Shown piece by piece: positions 17,304-24,998 of a stretch of 38,737 nucleotides of DNA. The notes beneath the pieces were generated by a model, which was given only the letters and a program-made list of their open reading frames with translations, searched no databases and was not told the origin of the DNA. Source of the stretch: Planctomycetota bacterium (GTDB taxonomy: Bacteria; Planctomycetota; UBA1135; GCA-002686595); NCBI GenBank assembly GCA_002686945.1, contig NYYZ01000010.1, positions 4,711 through 43,447 on the forward strand. Reading direction: 5' to 3'. Every line of letters starts with the position of its first letter. Position 1 is the stretch's first letter. A program made the position numbers and the translations under genes.

Positions 17304-18013
17304 CTCTGACCCTGCGCGTACTGGTGGCGGACGACGAGCCCCTGACCCGAAGCGAGTTGGTCTCACTGGTGGAGGCTGAAGCGGGCCTTGAATTGGTTGC
17401 CGTCTGCCGCGACGGAAAGGAGGCCTTCGAGCGCCTGGGCCAGGCGGATGTGGACCTGGCCCTGCTTGATGTGGAAATGCCACTGATGAGCGGCATCGAG
17501 GTGGTGCGCTCCCTCGGCAGTGCAGCACCGCCCGCAGTGGTTTTTGCTACGGCCCACCCAGAGTTCGCAGTAGCTGCCTTTGAGGTGCAAGCCATTGACT
17601 ACCTGTTGAAACCCTACGACCGCGCGCGCTTCGCAGCCGCCCTGGGACGGGTGCGCGAGCGCATGGCTTCCCGAGATGGAACTGATACTGGAACCCGTCT
17701 GGTCCTGCGGCGTGAAGGGCGCGTCGAAGTGGTCATGGTGCAGGACCTGTTGTGGGTCGAGTCCGCCGACCAGTACGTCCAGTTGCACACGACTGACGGG
17801 GAGCGGCTGATGCGCGAATCCATGAGTCGCATGGAAGAAGCACTGCTACCCCATGGGTTCCTGCGAGTGCACCGCTCGGCCATCGTGCGTTTGGAGCAGG
17901 TAAGAGAACTGCACTCGCTCCCAGGAGGGGCGAAGGAGTTGCTGCTCGGGGACGGCTCGCGAGTACCGGTCAGCCGCGCCCGGGCGGCAGAAGTGCGCCG
18001 AAGCTTGCTCTAG
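17300..18013 (+). CDS. LytTR-family response regulator
   Basis: This 237-residue DNA-binding regulator is the partner of the kinase upstream, with a 4-bp overlap. The receiver domain (about 5-120) has the acidic pocket ADDEP (D11, D12), the phosphoacceptor D57 in LALLDVEMP and the conserved K104 in DYLLKPYD. The LytTR domain (about 135-237) has the typical WVESADQYVQLHT, MRESMSRMEEALLPHGFLRVHRSA (given in parts: SMSRMEEALL, FLRVHRSAIV) and a beta-rich DNA-contact region ending SRARAAEVRRSL. LytTR proteins bind paired direct repeats upstream of target genes; the site here is not known. No target promoter can be assigned from the sequence. Confidence 0.93.
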   Translation: MTLTLRVLVADDEPLTRSELVSLVEAEAGLELVAVCRDGKEAFERLGQADVDLALLDVEMPLMSGIEVVRSLGSAAPPAVVFATAHPEFAVAAFEVQAIDYLLKPYDRARFAAALGRVRERMASRDGTDTGTRLVLRREGRVEVVMVQDLLWVESADQYVQLHTTDGERLMRESMSRMEEALLPHGFLRVHRSAIVRLEQVRELHSLPGGAKELLLGDGSRVPVSRARAAEVRRSLL

Positions 18014-18066
18014 AGCCTATTCGAGACCTCTACCGTCCCCAGGATCCCCGCTCACAACAAGCTTCC

Positions 18067-18083
18067 CCCCACTGGCGATGGGG
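18067..18083 (+). promoter_or_regulatory. CCCCA...TGGGG inverted repeat before a Gly-rich exported-protein gene
   Basis: CCCCA-CTGGCGA-TGGGG, very like the element at 11159-11179. It lies 78 bases before the ATG at 18162 and just after the LytTR regulator, so it may be a regulatory site. Confidence 0.3.
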
Positions 18084-18161
18084 TACACAAGCGGGGTTGC
18101 CCTACCCCCCACGAGCGCCGATCATGGGTGAATCAACTTCTTGCCCCCCCCCAGAAACATC

Positions 18162-19223
18162 ATGAAAATCCTTACCTGCCTGCTGCTCTCTCCCCTCGCC
18201 CTCCTGGGCACACGCCTCACAACCGACTACAGCGCCGACCGCACCCTGCGCGTGGAAAGGGTCATGACAATTTCCTCTGAAGTCGTCGACATGGTCGTGG
18301 TGATTGACGGAGAAGAACGCGAAGGTGGTTTTGGTGGTGGCGGCGGTGCCAGCGAGCGCGAATTGACCATCACCACCCTGGACAAGGTCCTGGCCCACAC
18401 CGATGGAGCGCCCACCAAAGTACTCCGAACCCTGGAAACGATCTCCATGGAAGGCTCCATGACTTTCCGCGATGAGCCCCGGGACTTCGAGCGCAGCAGC
18501 GAATCCGAAGGGCTCGTACTTGAACTCTCCCTGGCCAAGAACGGCGACATGGAATACGAAATCAAGGAAGGCGACGAACCCGAGGGCACCGACTTCGCCT
18601 CACTCATGCTGACCCAGGAACTAGACTCCCTGCTGTCTGACGAAGAGCTGGAAGAAGGCGACTCATGGGATCTGGAGGCGGAAGCCTTGATCACGGGCCT
18701 GGGCCTCGGCCTGGAAGAATCCCTCTTTGGCCGTCCCGAACCGCAAGGCGAGCGCGGAGAACGCGGGGAACGTGGGGGCGGTCGTCGCGGCGGCTCGCGC
18801 GGGGGTCGAGGCGGCTTCAACGGCGCAGCCATGAAGAACCTTGACTGGGAAGGGGAAGCCACCTGGACCGACAAGACTGAAGAGGTCGATGGAGTCGAGT
18901 GCATCGTGATCAAGCTCGAACTGGAAGCGGAGGGCACCCTGCCCGAGCGCGAATTCCGCGGCCGCGGCGGCCGGGGTGGCGGCGGAGGCTTCTGGTCCCT
19001 GCCCGCAGGCAACATCCTCGGGGTCCCCGAAACCACCGTCGAATTGGAACTCGAAGGTCACCTGCTCTGGTCCCCCAAAGAACAGCGGGCCGTCAGCTTG
19101 AGCCTTGAAGGCGACTTCATCCAGGACATGGAGCGCGACATGTCCAGAAACGACCGTGAAATGTCCATGAGTTCGAGCACCGAAGGTGAAATCAAGATCG
19201 AGATCACCGTCAGCGCTGAGTAA
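18162..19223 (+). CDS. Exported protein with Gly/Arg-rich tracts, unknown function
   Basis: This 353-residue protein begins at the ATG at 18162 (MKILTCLLLSPLALLG), which forms a signal peptide. The frame extends 21 bases upstream without a useful site. The body is acidic and beta-strand-rich, with alternating charged and hydrophobic residues (VERVMTISSEVVDMVVVID, VELELEGHLLWSP, VSLSLEGDFI). This is interrupted by three Gly-rich tracts: after the start of the domain (GGFGGGGG), near residues 190-225 (GERGERGGG and RGGSRGGRGG) and near 265-280 (RGRGGRGGGGG). No known domain was recognised. It could be a binding or secreted structural protein. It is followed by the coiled-coil exported protein 90 bp later. 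Confidence 0.65.
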   Translation: MKILTCLLLSPLALLGTRLTTDYSADRTLRVERVMTISSEVVDMVVVIDGEEREGGFGGGGGASERELTITTLDKVLAHTDGAPTKVLRTLETISMEGSMTFRDEPRDFERSSESEGLVLELSLAKNGDMEYEIKEGDEPEGTDFASLMLTQELDSLLSDEELEEGDSWDLEAEALITGLGLGLEESLFGRPEPQGERGERGERGGGRRGGSRGGRGGFNGAAMKNLDWEGEATWTDKTEEVDGVECIVIKLELEAEGTLPEREFRGRGGRGGGGGFWSLPAGNILGVPETTVELELEGHLLWSPKEQRAVSLSLEGDFIQDMERDMSRNDREMSMSSSTEGEIKIEITVSAE

Positions 19224-19313
19224 TTCCTCGAACACTATTCTCCAAGGGCCCAACTACCCAGACATTCGGTCCCTTCACAACCAACCAACCAATACCCACA
19301 CACCCTTTCTACC

Positions 19314-20078
19314 ATGAGCAACTCACTCCCCCTGGTGGCCGCAATCGGCCTTTTCTCTGGACTTGCAGGCGCCGCTTTGAGCAGCGTCCTGATGGTGTCC
19401 AACACTGTGGAAACCAACGAAGCACTCGGAACCAAGCCCGCTGAAGTGGACCTTTCCGAGGTCATGACCCAGTTCAAGGAGATCAATTCCCGTCTCGACG
19501 AAATGGAAATGGAGGTGGCCCAGGCCGCCGTGCGACGGGAAGTTCCCCCGGCTGGCGCCGTGGACATGGATGATGTGATGGACCAGCTCAAGCAGTACAT
19601 GGCCCAACTCAACAACCCTGCCGCCGCCATGCCTCCGAACTTTGAAACCTGGGTGGAAGACGCGAACGACGCGATCCGCGCCCGAGAGCGCGAAGAGCGC
19701 GATGCAGCACGGGCAGAACGCGAAGAAAAGCGCATGGAAGACAGGCTCTCCGAAATGAGCGAAAAGCTCGGCCTGGACAATGACCAACTGGCCAGCATGC
19801 GCACGACCCTGACCGAAGCACGCAGCGCTCAGAGTCAACTCATGAGCGACATCCGAGAAATGGGATGGGGTTCGGACAGCCGCGACATGATGCGCCAGGG
19901 CATGACCGAAATTCGCGAAGCCTCCGCCACCTCCCTGCAGGGTTTCCTCAGCACGACCCAGTACGAGACCTACCAATCCGATTACGGCAACGACAACTGG
20001 GGCTTCGGCCGTGGTGGTGGCGGCGGTGGCGACAACCGCGGTAACAACCGGCGCGGTGGCAACCGCGATGGAATCTAG
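19314..20078 (+). CDS. Exported coiled-coil protein with Gly/Asn-rich tail (Spy/CpxP-like?)
   Basis: This 254-residue protein has an N-terminal hydrophobic segment (5-27), probably a signal anchor. Residues 45-75 form an acidic coiled coil. Residues 120-150 are a highly charged helix (AREREERDAARAEREEKR). The following segment, KLGLDNDQLASMRTTLTEAR through SATSLQGFLSTTQYETYQ, has the shape of Spy/CpxP/LTXXQ-type proteins (L-x-L-x-x-x-Q... F...L-x-x-x-Q), which sense or chaperone in the periplasm. The tail from 232 is Gly/Arg/Asn-rich (GRGGGGGGDNRGNNRRGGN). The Spy-like call is weak. It ends just before a strong terminator, so it is the last gene of the block. Confidence 0.6.
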   Translation: MSNSLPLVAAIGLFSGLAGAALSSVLMVSNTVETNEALGTKPAEVDLSEVMTQFKEINSRLDEMEMEVAQAAVRREVPPAGAVDMDDVMDQLKQYMAQLNNPAAAMPPNFETWVEDANDAIRAREREERDAARAEREEKRMEDRLSEMSEKLGLDNDQLASMRTTLTEARSAQSQLMSDIREMGWGSDSRDMMRQGMTEIREASATSLQGFLSTTQYETYQSDYGNDNWGFGRGGGGGGDNRGNNRRGGNRDGI

Positions 20079-20104
20079 GCACCTCCAGCCATCTCTCCGA
20101 CTCG

Positions 20105-20142
20105 CTCGGGGCCTTCCCTACCAAGGGAAGGCCCCGAGTTTT
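20105..20142 (+). terminator. Rho-independent terminator
   Basis: CTCGGGGCCTTCCC and GGGAAGGCCCCGAG make a perfect 14-bp stem with a 6-base loop, followed by TTTT. It starts 26 bases after the stop at 20078 and closes the preceding block. Confidence 0.93.
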
Positions 20143-20176
20143 CATCTTGCCCAGAGGATTGCGCTAGGCTGGGGCC

Positions 20177-20623
20177 ATGAGTTCTGTTTCAGAGTTGCTG
20201 ACCAAGGAGCTTTGTGAGGAGTTGACGCGCGCGGGGATATCCTCGCTGCCACTGGAGGCCTGCGGGATCCTCGTGGATCAGGGGGATCGAGGATTGCACT
20301 CAGTGCAACTGCCCAATCGCGCCAAGGACGAGGGGCACTTTGAGATGGCGGCAAAAGATGTTGCTCGTGCGCTGGAAGGAAATGCCTGGGTCGGCAGCTG
20401 GCACAGTCATCCCGGAGGAGACAGCACTCCAAGTCCAGCAGATCGTGAAGCTGGCTGGCAAGGCGGCCTGTGTCTGATCGTGGGGCTCAGCTCTGACAGA
20501 AAGAGCGCCCTGTGCAGTCTCTGGAGCCTGAAAGGGGGTGCATTCGAGTTGCTGGAGCGTCAGGAGATCCATCCACAAGAAGCGACTCATGCCCCGGGTC
20601 AACCTTTCGCAAGTTCTACCTGA
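20177..20623 (+). CDS. JAB/JAMM-type metallopeptidase (Mov34/MPN+)
   Basis: This 148-residue single-domain protein has the complete JAMM zinc signature: E27 in PLEACGIL, then H76-S-H78 followed by seven residues and S86-x-x-D89 in HSHPGGDSTPSPAD. This coordinates zinc in isopeptidase and cysteine-desulfurylase-like (ThiS/MoaD C-terminus) processing enzymes and in archaeal or bacterial JAMM proteins. The partner is unknown: no ubiquitin-like, ThiF or ThiS gene is nearby. There is no signal peptide, so it is cytoplasmic. It sits alone between the terminator and the M1 peptidase gene on the same strand. Confidence 0.9.
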   Translation: MSSVSELLTKELCEELTRAGISSLPLEACGILVDQGDRGLHSVQLPNRAKDEGHFEMAAKDVARALEGNAWVGSWHSHPGGDSTPSPADREAGWQGGLCLIVGLSSDRKSALCSLWSLKGGAFELLERQEIHPQEATHAPGQPFASST

Positions 20624-20657
20624 CCGGGAACCCAGCACCACCCTCGACTCCCAATCC

Positions 20658-20663
20658 AAGGAG
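20658..20663 (+). promoter_or_regulatory. Strong ribosome-binding site of the M1 peptidase gene
   Basis: AAGGAG stands 5 bases before the ATG at 20669. It supports this start over the in-frame ATGs at 20687 and 20702. Confidence 0.65.
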
Positions 20664-20668
20664 CTAGA

Positions 20669-23080
20669 ATGCCCCCCCCGATTCCCATGAAACTCTGCTC
20701 AATGCGTATATCCCCACTGCCTCTGATCTTCGTGAGCGCTCTCAGCGCCGCGAGTTTCTTCTCCGCCACAGCATTCGACGACAGACCAGAAGATCGATTC
20801 CGGCAGTTGGACGAGATTCTGCCCACGCCGAATGCCCAGCGAACTGCGTCCGGTTCACCAGGCAACGCCTACTGGCAGCAGAAGGTCGACTATGAAATCG
20901 ATGTGGCCCTGGACGAAACCGCTGGGCGCATCACTGGCCGTGAACACATCACCTACCACAACCAGTCACCTGACACGCTGCGCTACCTCTGGCTGCAGAT
21001 CGATCCCAACCAGCTCAGTCCCGCATCTCACGGGGCGCTCAGTCATTTGGCGCCAGACATGGACAGCATGTCCTACCGCGAGTTGCACTCCCTGCTCTCA
21101 AGACTCGAATTCGACGGTTCCTGCACGATCATCGATGTGAGTGATGGAGCAGGCGACAAGCTGGATCACACAATCAACGACACCATGATGCGCATCGACC
21201 TGCCTGAGCCCCTGGTCAGCGGCGCGAGCACAGACTTCCAGATCAGCTGGACCTATCTGATCAATCACTCCAAGCGCATCCGCGCACGTACGGGGTACGA
21301 GGAATTCGACGATGGCACACGACTGTTTGAAATCGCCCACTGGTATCCACGCCTCTGCGCCTACACGGACTATGCAGGCTGGCAGAACAAGCAATTTCTA
21401 GGCAATGGAGAGTTCACATTGGAATTCGGCGACTACCAGGTGCGCATCACCGTGCCTGATGACCATGTGGTCGCTTCCACCGGGGTCCTGCAGAACCCCG
21501 ACGAAGTGCTGGAGCCCATCTGGCAGGAACGATTGGCCACAGCTTGGGAAGCGGGCGAGCCGACCCTGATCGTGACTCCTGAAGAGGCTGCTGAGCGCAC
21601 CAAGGGCAAGCCAACCGGCACCAAGACCTGGAAGTTCCACGCACAGAAGGTCCGAGACTTTGCCTGGGCATCCTCGCGGCGTTTCGCCTGGGACGCCTTT
21701 GGACACGATGTCAAAGGCGCGGGTCGCGTCTGGGCCATGTCCTACTTCCCGCCTGAGGGCGAACCCCTCTGGAGCCGCTACTCAACCCACGCAGTGGCCC
21801 ACACACTGGATGTGTACTCTCATCACGCCATCCCCTACCCCTACCCCGTAGCCATCAGCGTCAATGGACCGGTAGGAGGAATGGAATACCCCATGATCTG
21901 CTTCAACGGCCCGCGCCCTGAGAAAGACGGCACCTACAGCGCGCGCACCAAGCACGGCTTGATCGGAGTCATCATCCACGAGGTGGGGCATAACTGGTTC
22001 CCTATGATCATCAACTCCGACGAGCGTCAATGGACCTGGATGGACGAGGGGCTGAATACCTTTGTGCAATTTCTTGCCGAGCAGTCCTTTTCAGAGGACT
22101 ATCCCTCCCGCCGTGGAGTGCCCGACGACATCGTGAGCTTCATGATCGACGAGAAACAGGTCCCGATCATGACCAACTCAGAGAGCTTGCTCCAATTTGG
22201 CAACAACGCCTACGCCAAGCCAGCCACAGCACTCAACATCCTGCGCGAGACCGTCATGGGACGCGAGCTGTTTGATTTTTCCTTCCGGGAATACAGTCGT
22301 CGCTGGGCATTTCGTCGCCCCGAGCCGGCGGACCTGTTCCGCACTCTGGAAGATGCATCAGCCGTGGACCTGGATTGGTTCTGGCGCAGTTGGTTCTATT
22401 CAACCGACCATGTGGACCAGGCGATTACGGGCCTGACCCACTGGACAGTGACAAGTGGCGACCCGAATATTGAAAATGACTTGAAGCGAAAGAAGCGCGA
22501 CGCTGACAGGGTGTCCCTGACCCGCAAGCGCCATGCCCAGAGCCCCAAGCGCAGCGACCGCTTCCCGCGTCTCTTGGACTTCTACAACAAATTCGACCCG
22601 CTGGATGTGACACCAAAAGATGAGCGCAAATATGAGGCGCTCCTGAAGAAACTCAGCGAGGAGGATCGAGGTCTCCTGGCCCTACCGCTGAATTTCTATG
22701 AGCTCGAGTTGGAGGACGTGGGCGGCGTGCCCATGCCCGTACACCTCGCGATTCACTACGACGACGGCAGCACGTCCCAGATCAACCTGCCGGCCCAGAT
22801 CTGGCAGGAAAACTCCCGGCGCATAGCCAAGCTCCTGGTGACCGAAGGAACGATTCAGAGCATCGAGCTCGATCCCCTGAGCGAGATCGCCGATGCGAAT
22901 GAAACCAACGATCATTGGCCCCCGCGCATTGAAAAAGGACGCATCCAGCTGCGGGACGCGGAAAGGGATAGCAAGAACCCCATGCGCGCTGCACGTGACG
23001 AGGCGAAGCGCCAGGACGAGCAGGCACAACAGGAAGAAGACAACCAGCAAGGTATCGAGGACGCCGAGGACAAGGACTGA
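20669..23080 (+). CDS. Secreted M1-family (gluzincin) metallopeptidase
   Basis: This 803-residue protein is read from the ATG at 20669. The first 35 residues form a signal peptide (core ISPLPLIFVSALSAASFF). The M1 architecture follows: an N-terminal beta domain, then GGMEYP (403-408, the GAMEN-type substrate site) and HEVGHNWF (H437, E438, H441) with the third zinc ligand E460 in WMDEGLNTF. The C-terminal part is longer than the core, with a basic stretch (RKKRDADRVSLTRKRH) and an acidic Gln-rich tail (DEQAQQEEDNQQG). It probably acts in the periplasm or outside as an aminopeptidase or endopeptidase. The 3' end is convergent with the M28 gene; the neighbouring JAMM gene is upstream. Confidence 0.93.
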   Translation: MPPPIPMKLCSMRISPLPLIFVSALSAASFFSATAFDDRPEDRFRQLDEILPTPNAQRTASGSPGNAYWQQKVDYEIDVALDETAGRITGREHITYHNQSPDTLRYLWLQIDPNQLSPASHGALSHLAPDMDSMSYRELHSLLSRLEFDGSCTIIDVSDGAGDKLDHTINDTMMRIDLPEPLVSGASTDFQISWTYLINHSKRIRARTGYEEFDDGTRLFEIAHWYPRLCAYTDYAGWQNKQFLGNGEFTLEFGDYQVRITVPDDHVVASTGVLQNPDEVLEPIWQERLATAWEAGEPTLIVTPEEAAERTKGKPTGTKTWKFHAQKVRDFAWASSRRFAWDAFGHDVKGAGRVWAMSYFPPEGEPLWSRYSTHAVAHTLDVYSHHAIPYPYPVAISVNGPVGGMEYPMICFNGPRPEKDGTYSARTKHGLIGVIIHEVGHNWFPMIINSDERQWTWMDEGLNTFVQFLAEQSFSEDYPSRRGVPDDIVSFMIDEKQVPIMTNSESLLQFGNNAYAKPATALNILRETVMGRELFDFSFREYSRRWAFRRPEPADLFRTLEDASAVDLDWFWRSWFYSTDHVDQAITGLTHWTVTSGDPNIENDLKRKKRDADRVSLTRKRHAQSPKRSDRFPRLLDFYNKFDPLDVTPKDERKYEALLKKLSEEDRGLLALPLNFYELELEDVGGVPMPVHLAIHYDDGSTSQINLPAQIWQENSRRIAKLLVTEGTIQSIELDPLSEIADANETNDHWPPRIEKGRIQLRDAERDSKNPMRAARDEAKRQDEQAQQEEDNQQGIEDAEDKD

Positions 23081-23106
23081 CCTTGACCTGTTGCCGGCTC
23101 AAGGTC
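23079..23106 (+). terminator. Possible terminator after the M1 peptidase gene
   Basis: GACCTTGA and TCAAGGTC form a perfect 8-bp stem with a 12-base loop, starting inside the stop codon. No T-tract follows, so it is a weak candidate. A second hairpin (GAGCTG-AATCG-CAGCTC, 23139-23155) lies between the convergent genes. Confidence 0.4.
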
Positions 23107-23174
23107 TGAGCAGAATCCTCACCTTGCACGCACTAGTTGAGCTGAATCGCAGCTCTAGCCTGTGCTGGATGTAC

Positions 23175-24827
23175 CTAGCCACCCCCCGCCGCTTTTCCAT
23201 CACTCTTGGAACCTGCGGGAGGTTTAGGATCAAGTCTGGCTCGCTGGGGTGGACGCCGTCCCCGAGGAGCCTTCTTGAAGTGAAAAGGCTCAGCCCTCAG
23301 GGCCGCAGAACTGGCGATCTCGGTGAACATGCGTGTCGCCACGACCGCATCGACCCGGTTGATCTTTCCGGAAACATCACGGGGCGTGTGATAGTCATCG
23401 TGAAAGTCTGCGATGATCCCAAACAGCACGGGAACGCGTTTTTGATAGAAGGTGTAATGATCGCTGGCGGCTGGAGTGCCCGCCTGACTGACGATGGTCA
23501 AGCCGCTGGCATCAAAGAAGGGTTGGACCCATTTCTCCAAGCCTTCCGCAGTACCCACCCCCGAAACCGAAAGGCGTTTGTTCTCGATGCGCCCGATCAT
23601 GTCAAAGTTGATCATCAACGCGTGGTCGCCAATGGGCAGGATCGGCTCATTGGTGTAGTGCCGCGCTCCGTTGAGACCGGACTCCTCAGCGCTGAAGGCC
23701 ATGAAGAGCACCGTGCGTGCTTCGGCATCGTCGGGCAGTTCCTTCCAGGTCTGGGCCATGCGCTCGGCAATCATGATCACCCCGGCCACGCCCGAGGCAT
23801 TGTCGTCCGCACCGGGGTGCAGCACGCGCCCAGCACTGGCGCTGTCCCGAGAACCAAAGGCGCCCATGCCCAAGTGGTCCAGGTGCGCCCCAACCACCAC
23901 CACCTCTTTGGCCAGCGACCCACGACCCGGCAGAATCGCGCCTACATTCTCGGCCACCAAAGCACTCTCGGAAATCTTGCATGACACCTTGGCTAAGCGG
24001 CCCAGATTACGCACGCAGCCTGCCTCGTCGGATTCTTTGCGCAGGGCGAGAAGGTCCTCCCCACAGTGATCCAAGATTCGGGCTCCCGCCTCTGTGGACA
24101 CATGCACCACTGGCAGGTCCACCATCTGCTGCAAGCCTCCGGAGGCTGCCAGCAGGGAGTCAACTCTGGGATCCGCTGCGCCTGGAGTGTTGACCAACAG
24201 AATCCCAGCCGCCCCATGAGCCGCCAGCGCATTGAACTTGCCCTGAAAGCCAGCGCGCCGGCTCCATCCCCTTCGAGCCCATCGACTGCGGCCTTCCCCA
24301 TTGAGAGGCTCGAAGCGCAGCAGCACGCAGACCTTGCCACTTAGATCGCAATCTTCTGAGAAACCAACATAGTCATCGGGGCCCTCTTCGATGCCATAGC
24401 CCACGAAACACAGCTCTCCCTCCAGATCTCCACTACTCCCATGCCCAGTGGTGGAATAGTCATCGCCTGCGGTCAAGGTCAGTCCCTCAATCCGCAAGGA
24501 TTGCTCTTCGAGCTTACGTCGCCTGCCCAAGTCAAAGGGCTGACGAAATGAAGTGCGCGGACCATCGGGGCCTACGAAGGCGGGGGTCAAACCGGCTTTG
24601 TCAAACCAGTGCTCCACATACTCCTTGGCAATTTCCATTCCCCGAGTTCCAGGCAGCCGCCCACCCAGGAACGGACTGGCAAGAAAAACCACATGATCGT
24701 TGTATTCCCAGACTTCGGGACCAGCTTGTTCAAGGGCGCGCGAGATCGGCGCCTCAATTGGAACCTGCGCCAACACAGGAGACAAAAGCAGGGCAAGGGA
24801 CAGGATTGGGCGCAGAGGCAAAGTCAT
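23175..24827 (-). CDS. Secreted M28-family zinc peptidase with PA-type insert
   Basis: This 550-residue protein has an ATG start at 24827 and a signal peptide (1-20, cleavage near VLA). The N-terminal part resembles M28 proteins with a protease-associated (PA) domain (about 125-250; GELCFVGYGIEEG, AAGILLVNTPG). The zinc-aminopeptidase core has H315 and D317 in GAHLDHLG, D341 in PGADDNASG, E381-E382 in AFSAEESGLNG, D409 in NFDMIGR and H481 in DDYHTPRD. All ligands are present, so it should be active. A low-complexity Pro/Arg/Lys-rich tail ends the protein. It probably trims peptides in the periplasm or outside, together with the M1 enzyme encoded convergently. Confidence 0.93.
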   Translation of the reverse strand: MTLPLRPILSLALLLSPVLAQVPIEAPISRALEQAGPEVWEYNDHVVFLASPFLGGRLPGTRGMEIAKEYVEHWFDKAGLTPAFVGPDGPRTSFRQPFDLGRRRKLEEQSLRIEGLTLTAGDDYSTTGHGSSGDLEGELCFVGYGIEEGPDDYVGFSEDCDLSGKVCVLLRFEPLNGEGRSRWARRGWSRRAGFQGKFNALAAHGAAGILLVNTPGAADPRVDSLLAASGGLQQMVDLPVVHVSTEAGARILDHCGEDLLALRKESDEAGCVRNLGRLAKVSCKISESALVAENVGAILPGRGSLAKEVVVVGAHLDHLGMGAFGSRDSASAGRVLHPGADDNASGVAGVIMIAERMAQTWKELPDDAEARTVLFMAFSAEESGLNGARHYTNEPILPIGDHALMINFDMIGRIENKRLSVSGVGTAEGLEKWVQPFFDASGLTIVSQAGTPAASDHYTFYQKRVPVLFGIIADFHDDYHTPRDVSGKINRVDAVVATRMFTEIASSAALRAEPFHFKKAPRGRRPPQRARLDPKPPAGSKSDGKAAGGG

Positions 24828-24998
24828 CGTGATCGGGTGTAGCCCTTTGGAAGCAGGCCGCAGGGGTCATTCTAATCCGCCCAAGCACCACGAATTGCAG
24901 GCGGAGTGCAAGAGTTCCGTCTGTCCTGGGTTCGGACGACGCAAGCTGGAGGGCCCACCAAGGCCACTAGCAGCGTAGAATCCAACGACCGACCTCCC

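Noticed and set aside
22893-23984. Plus-strand 363-codon open frame
   Set aside because: Runs over the ends of the M1 and M28 genes in another frame and shows no domain.
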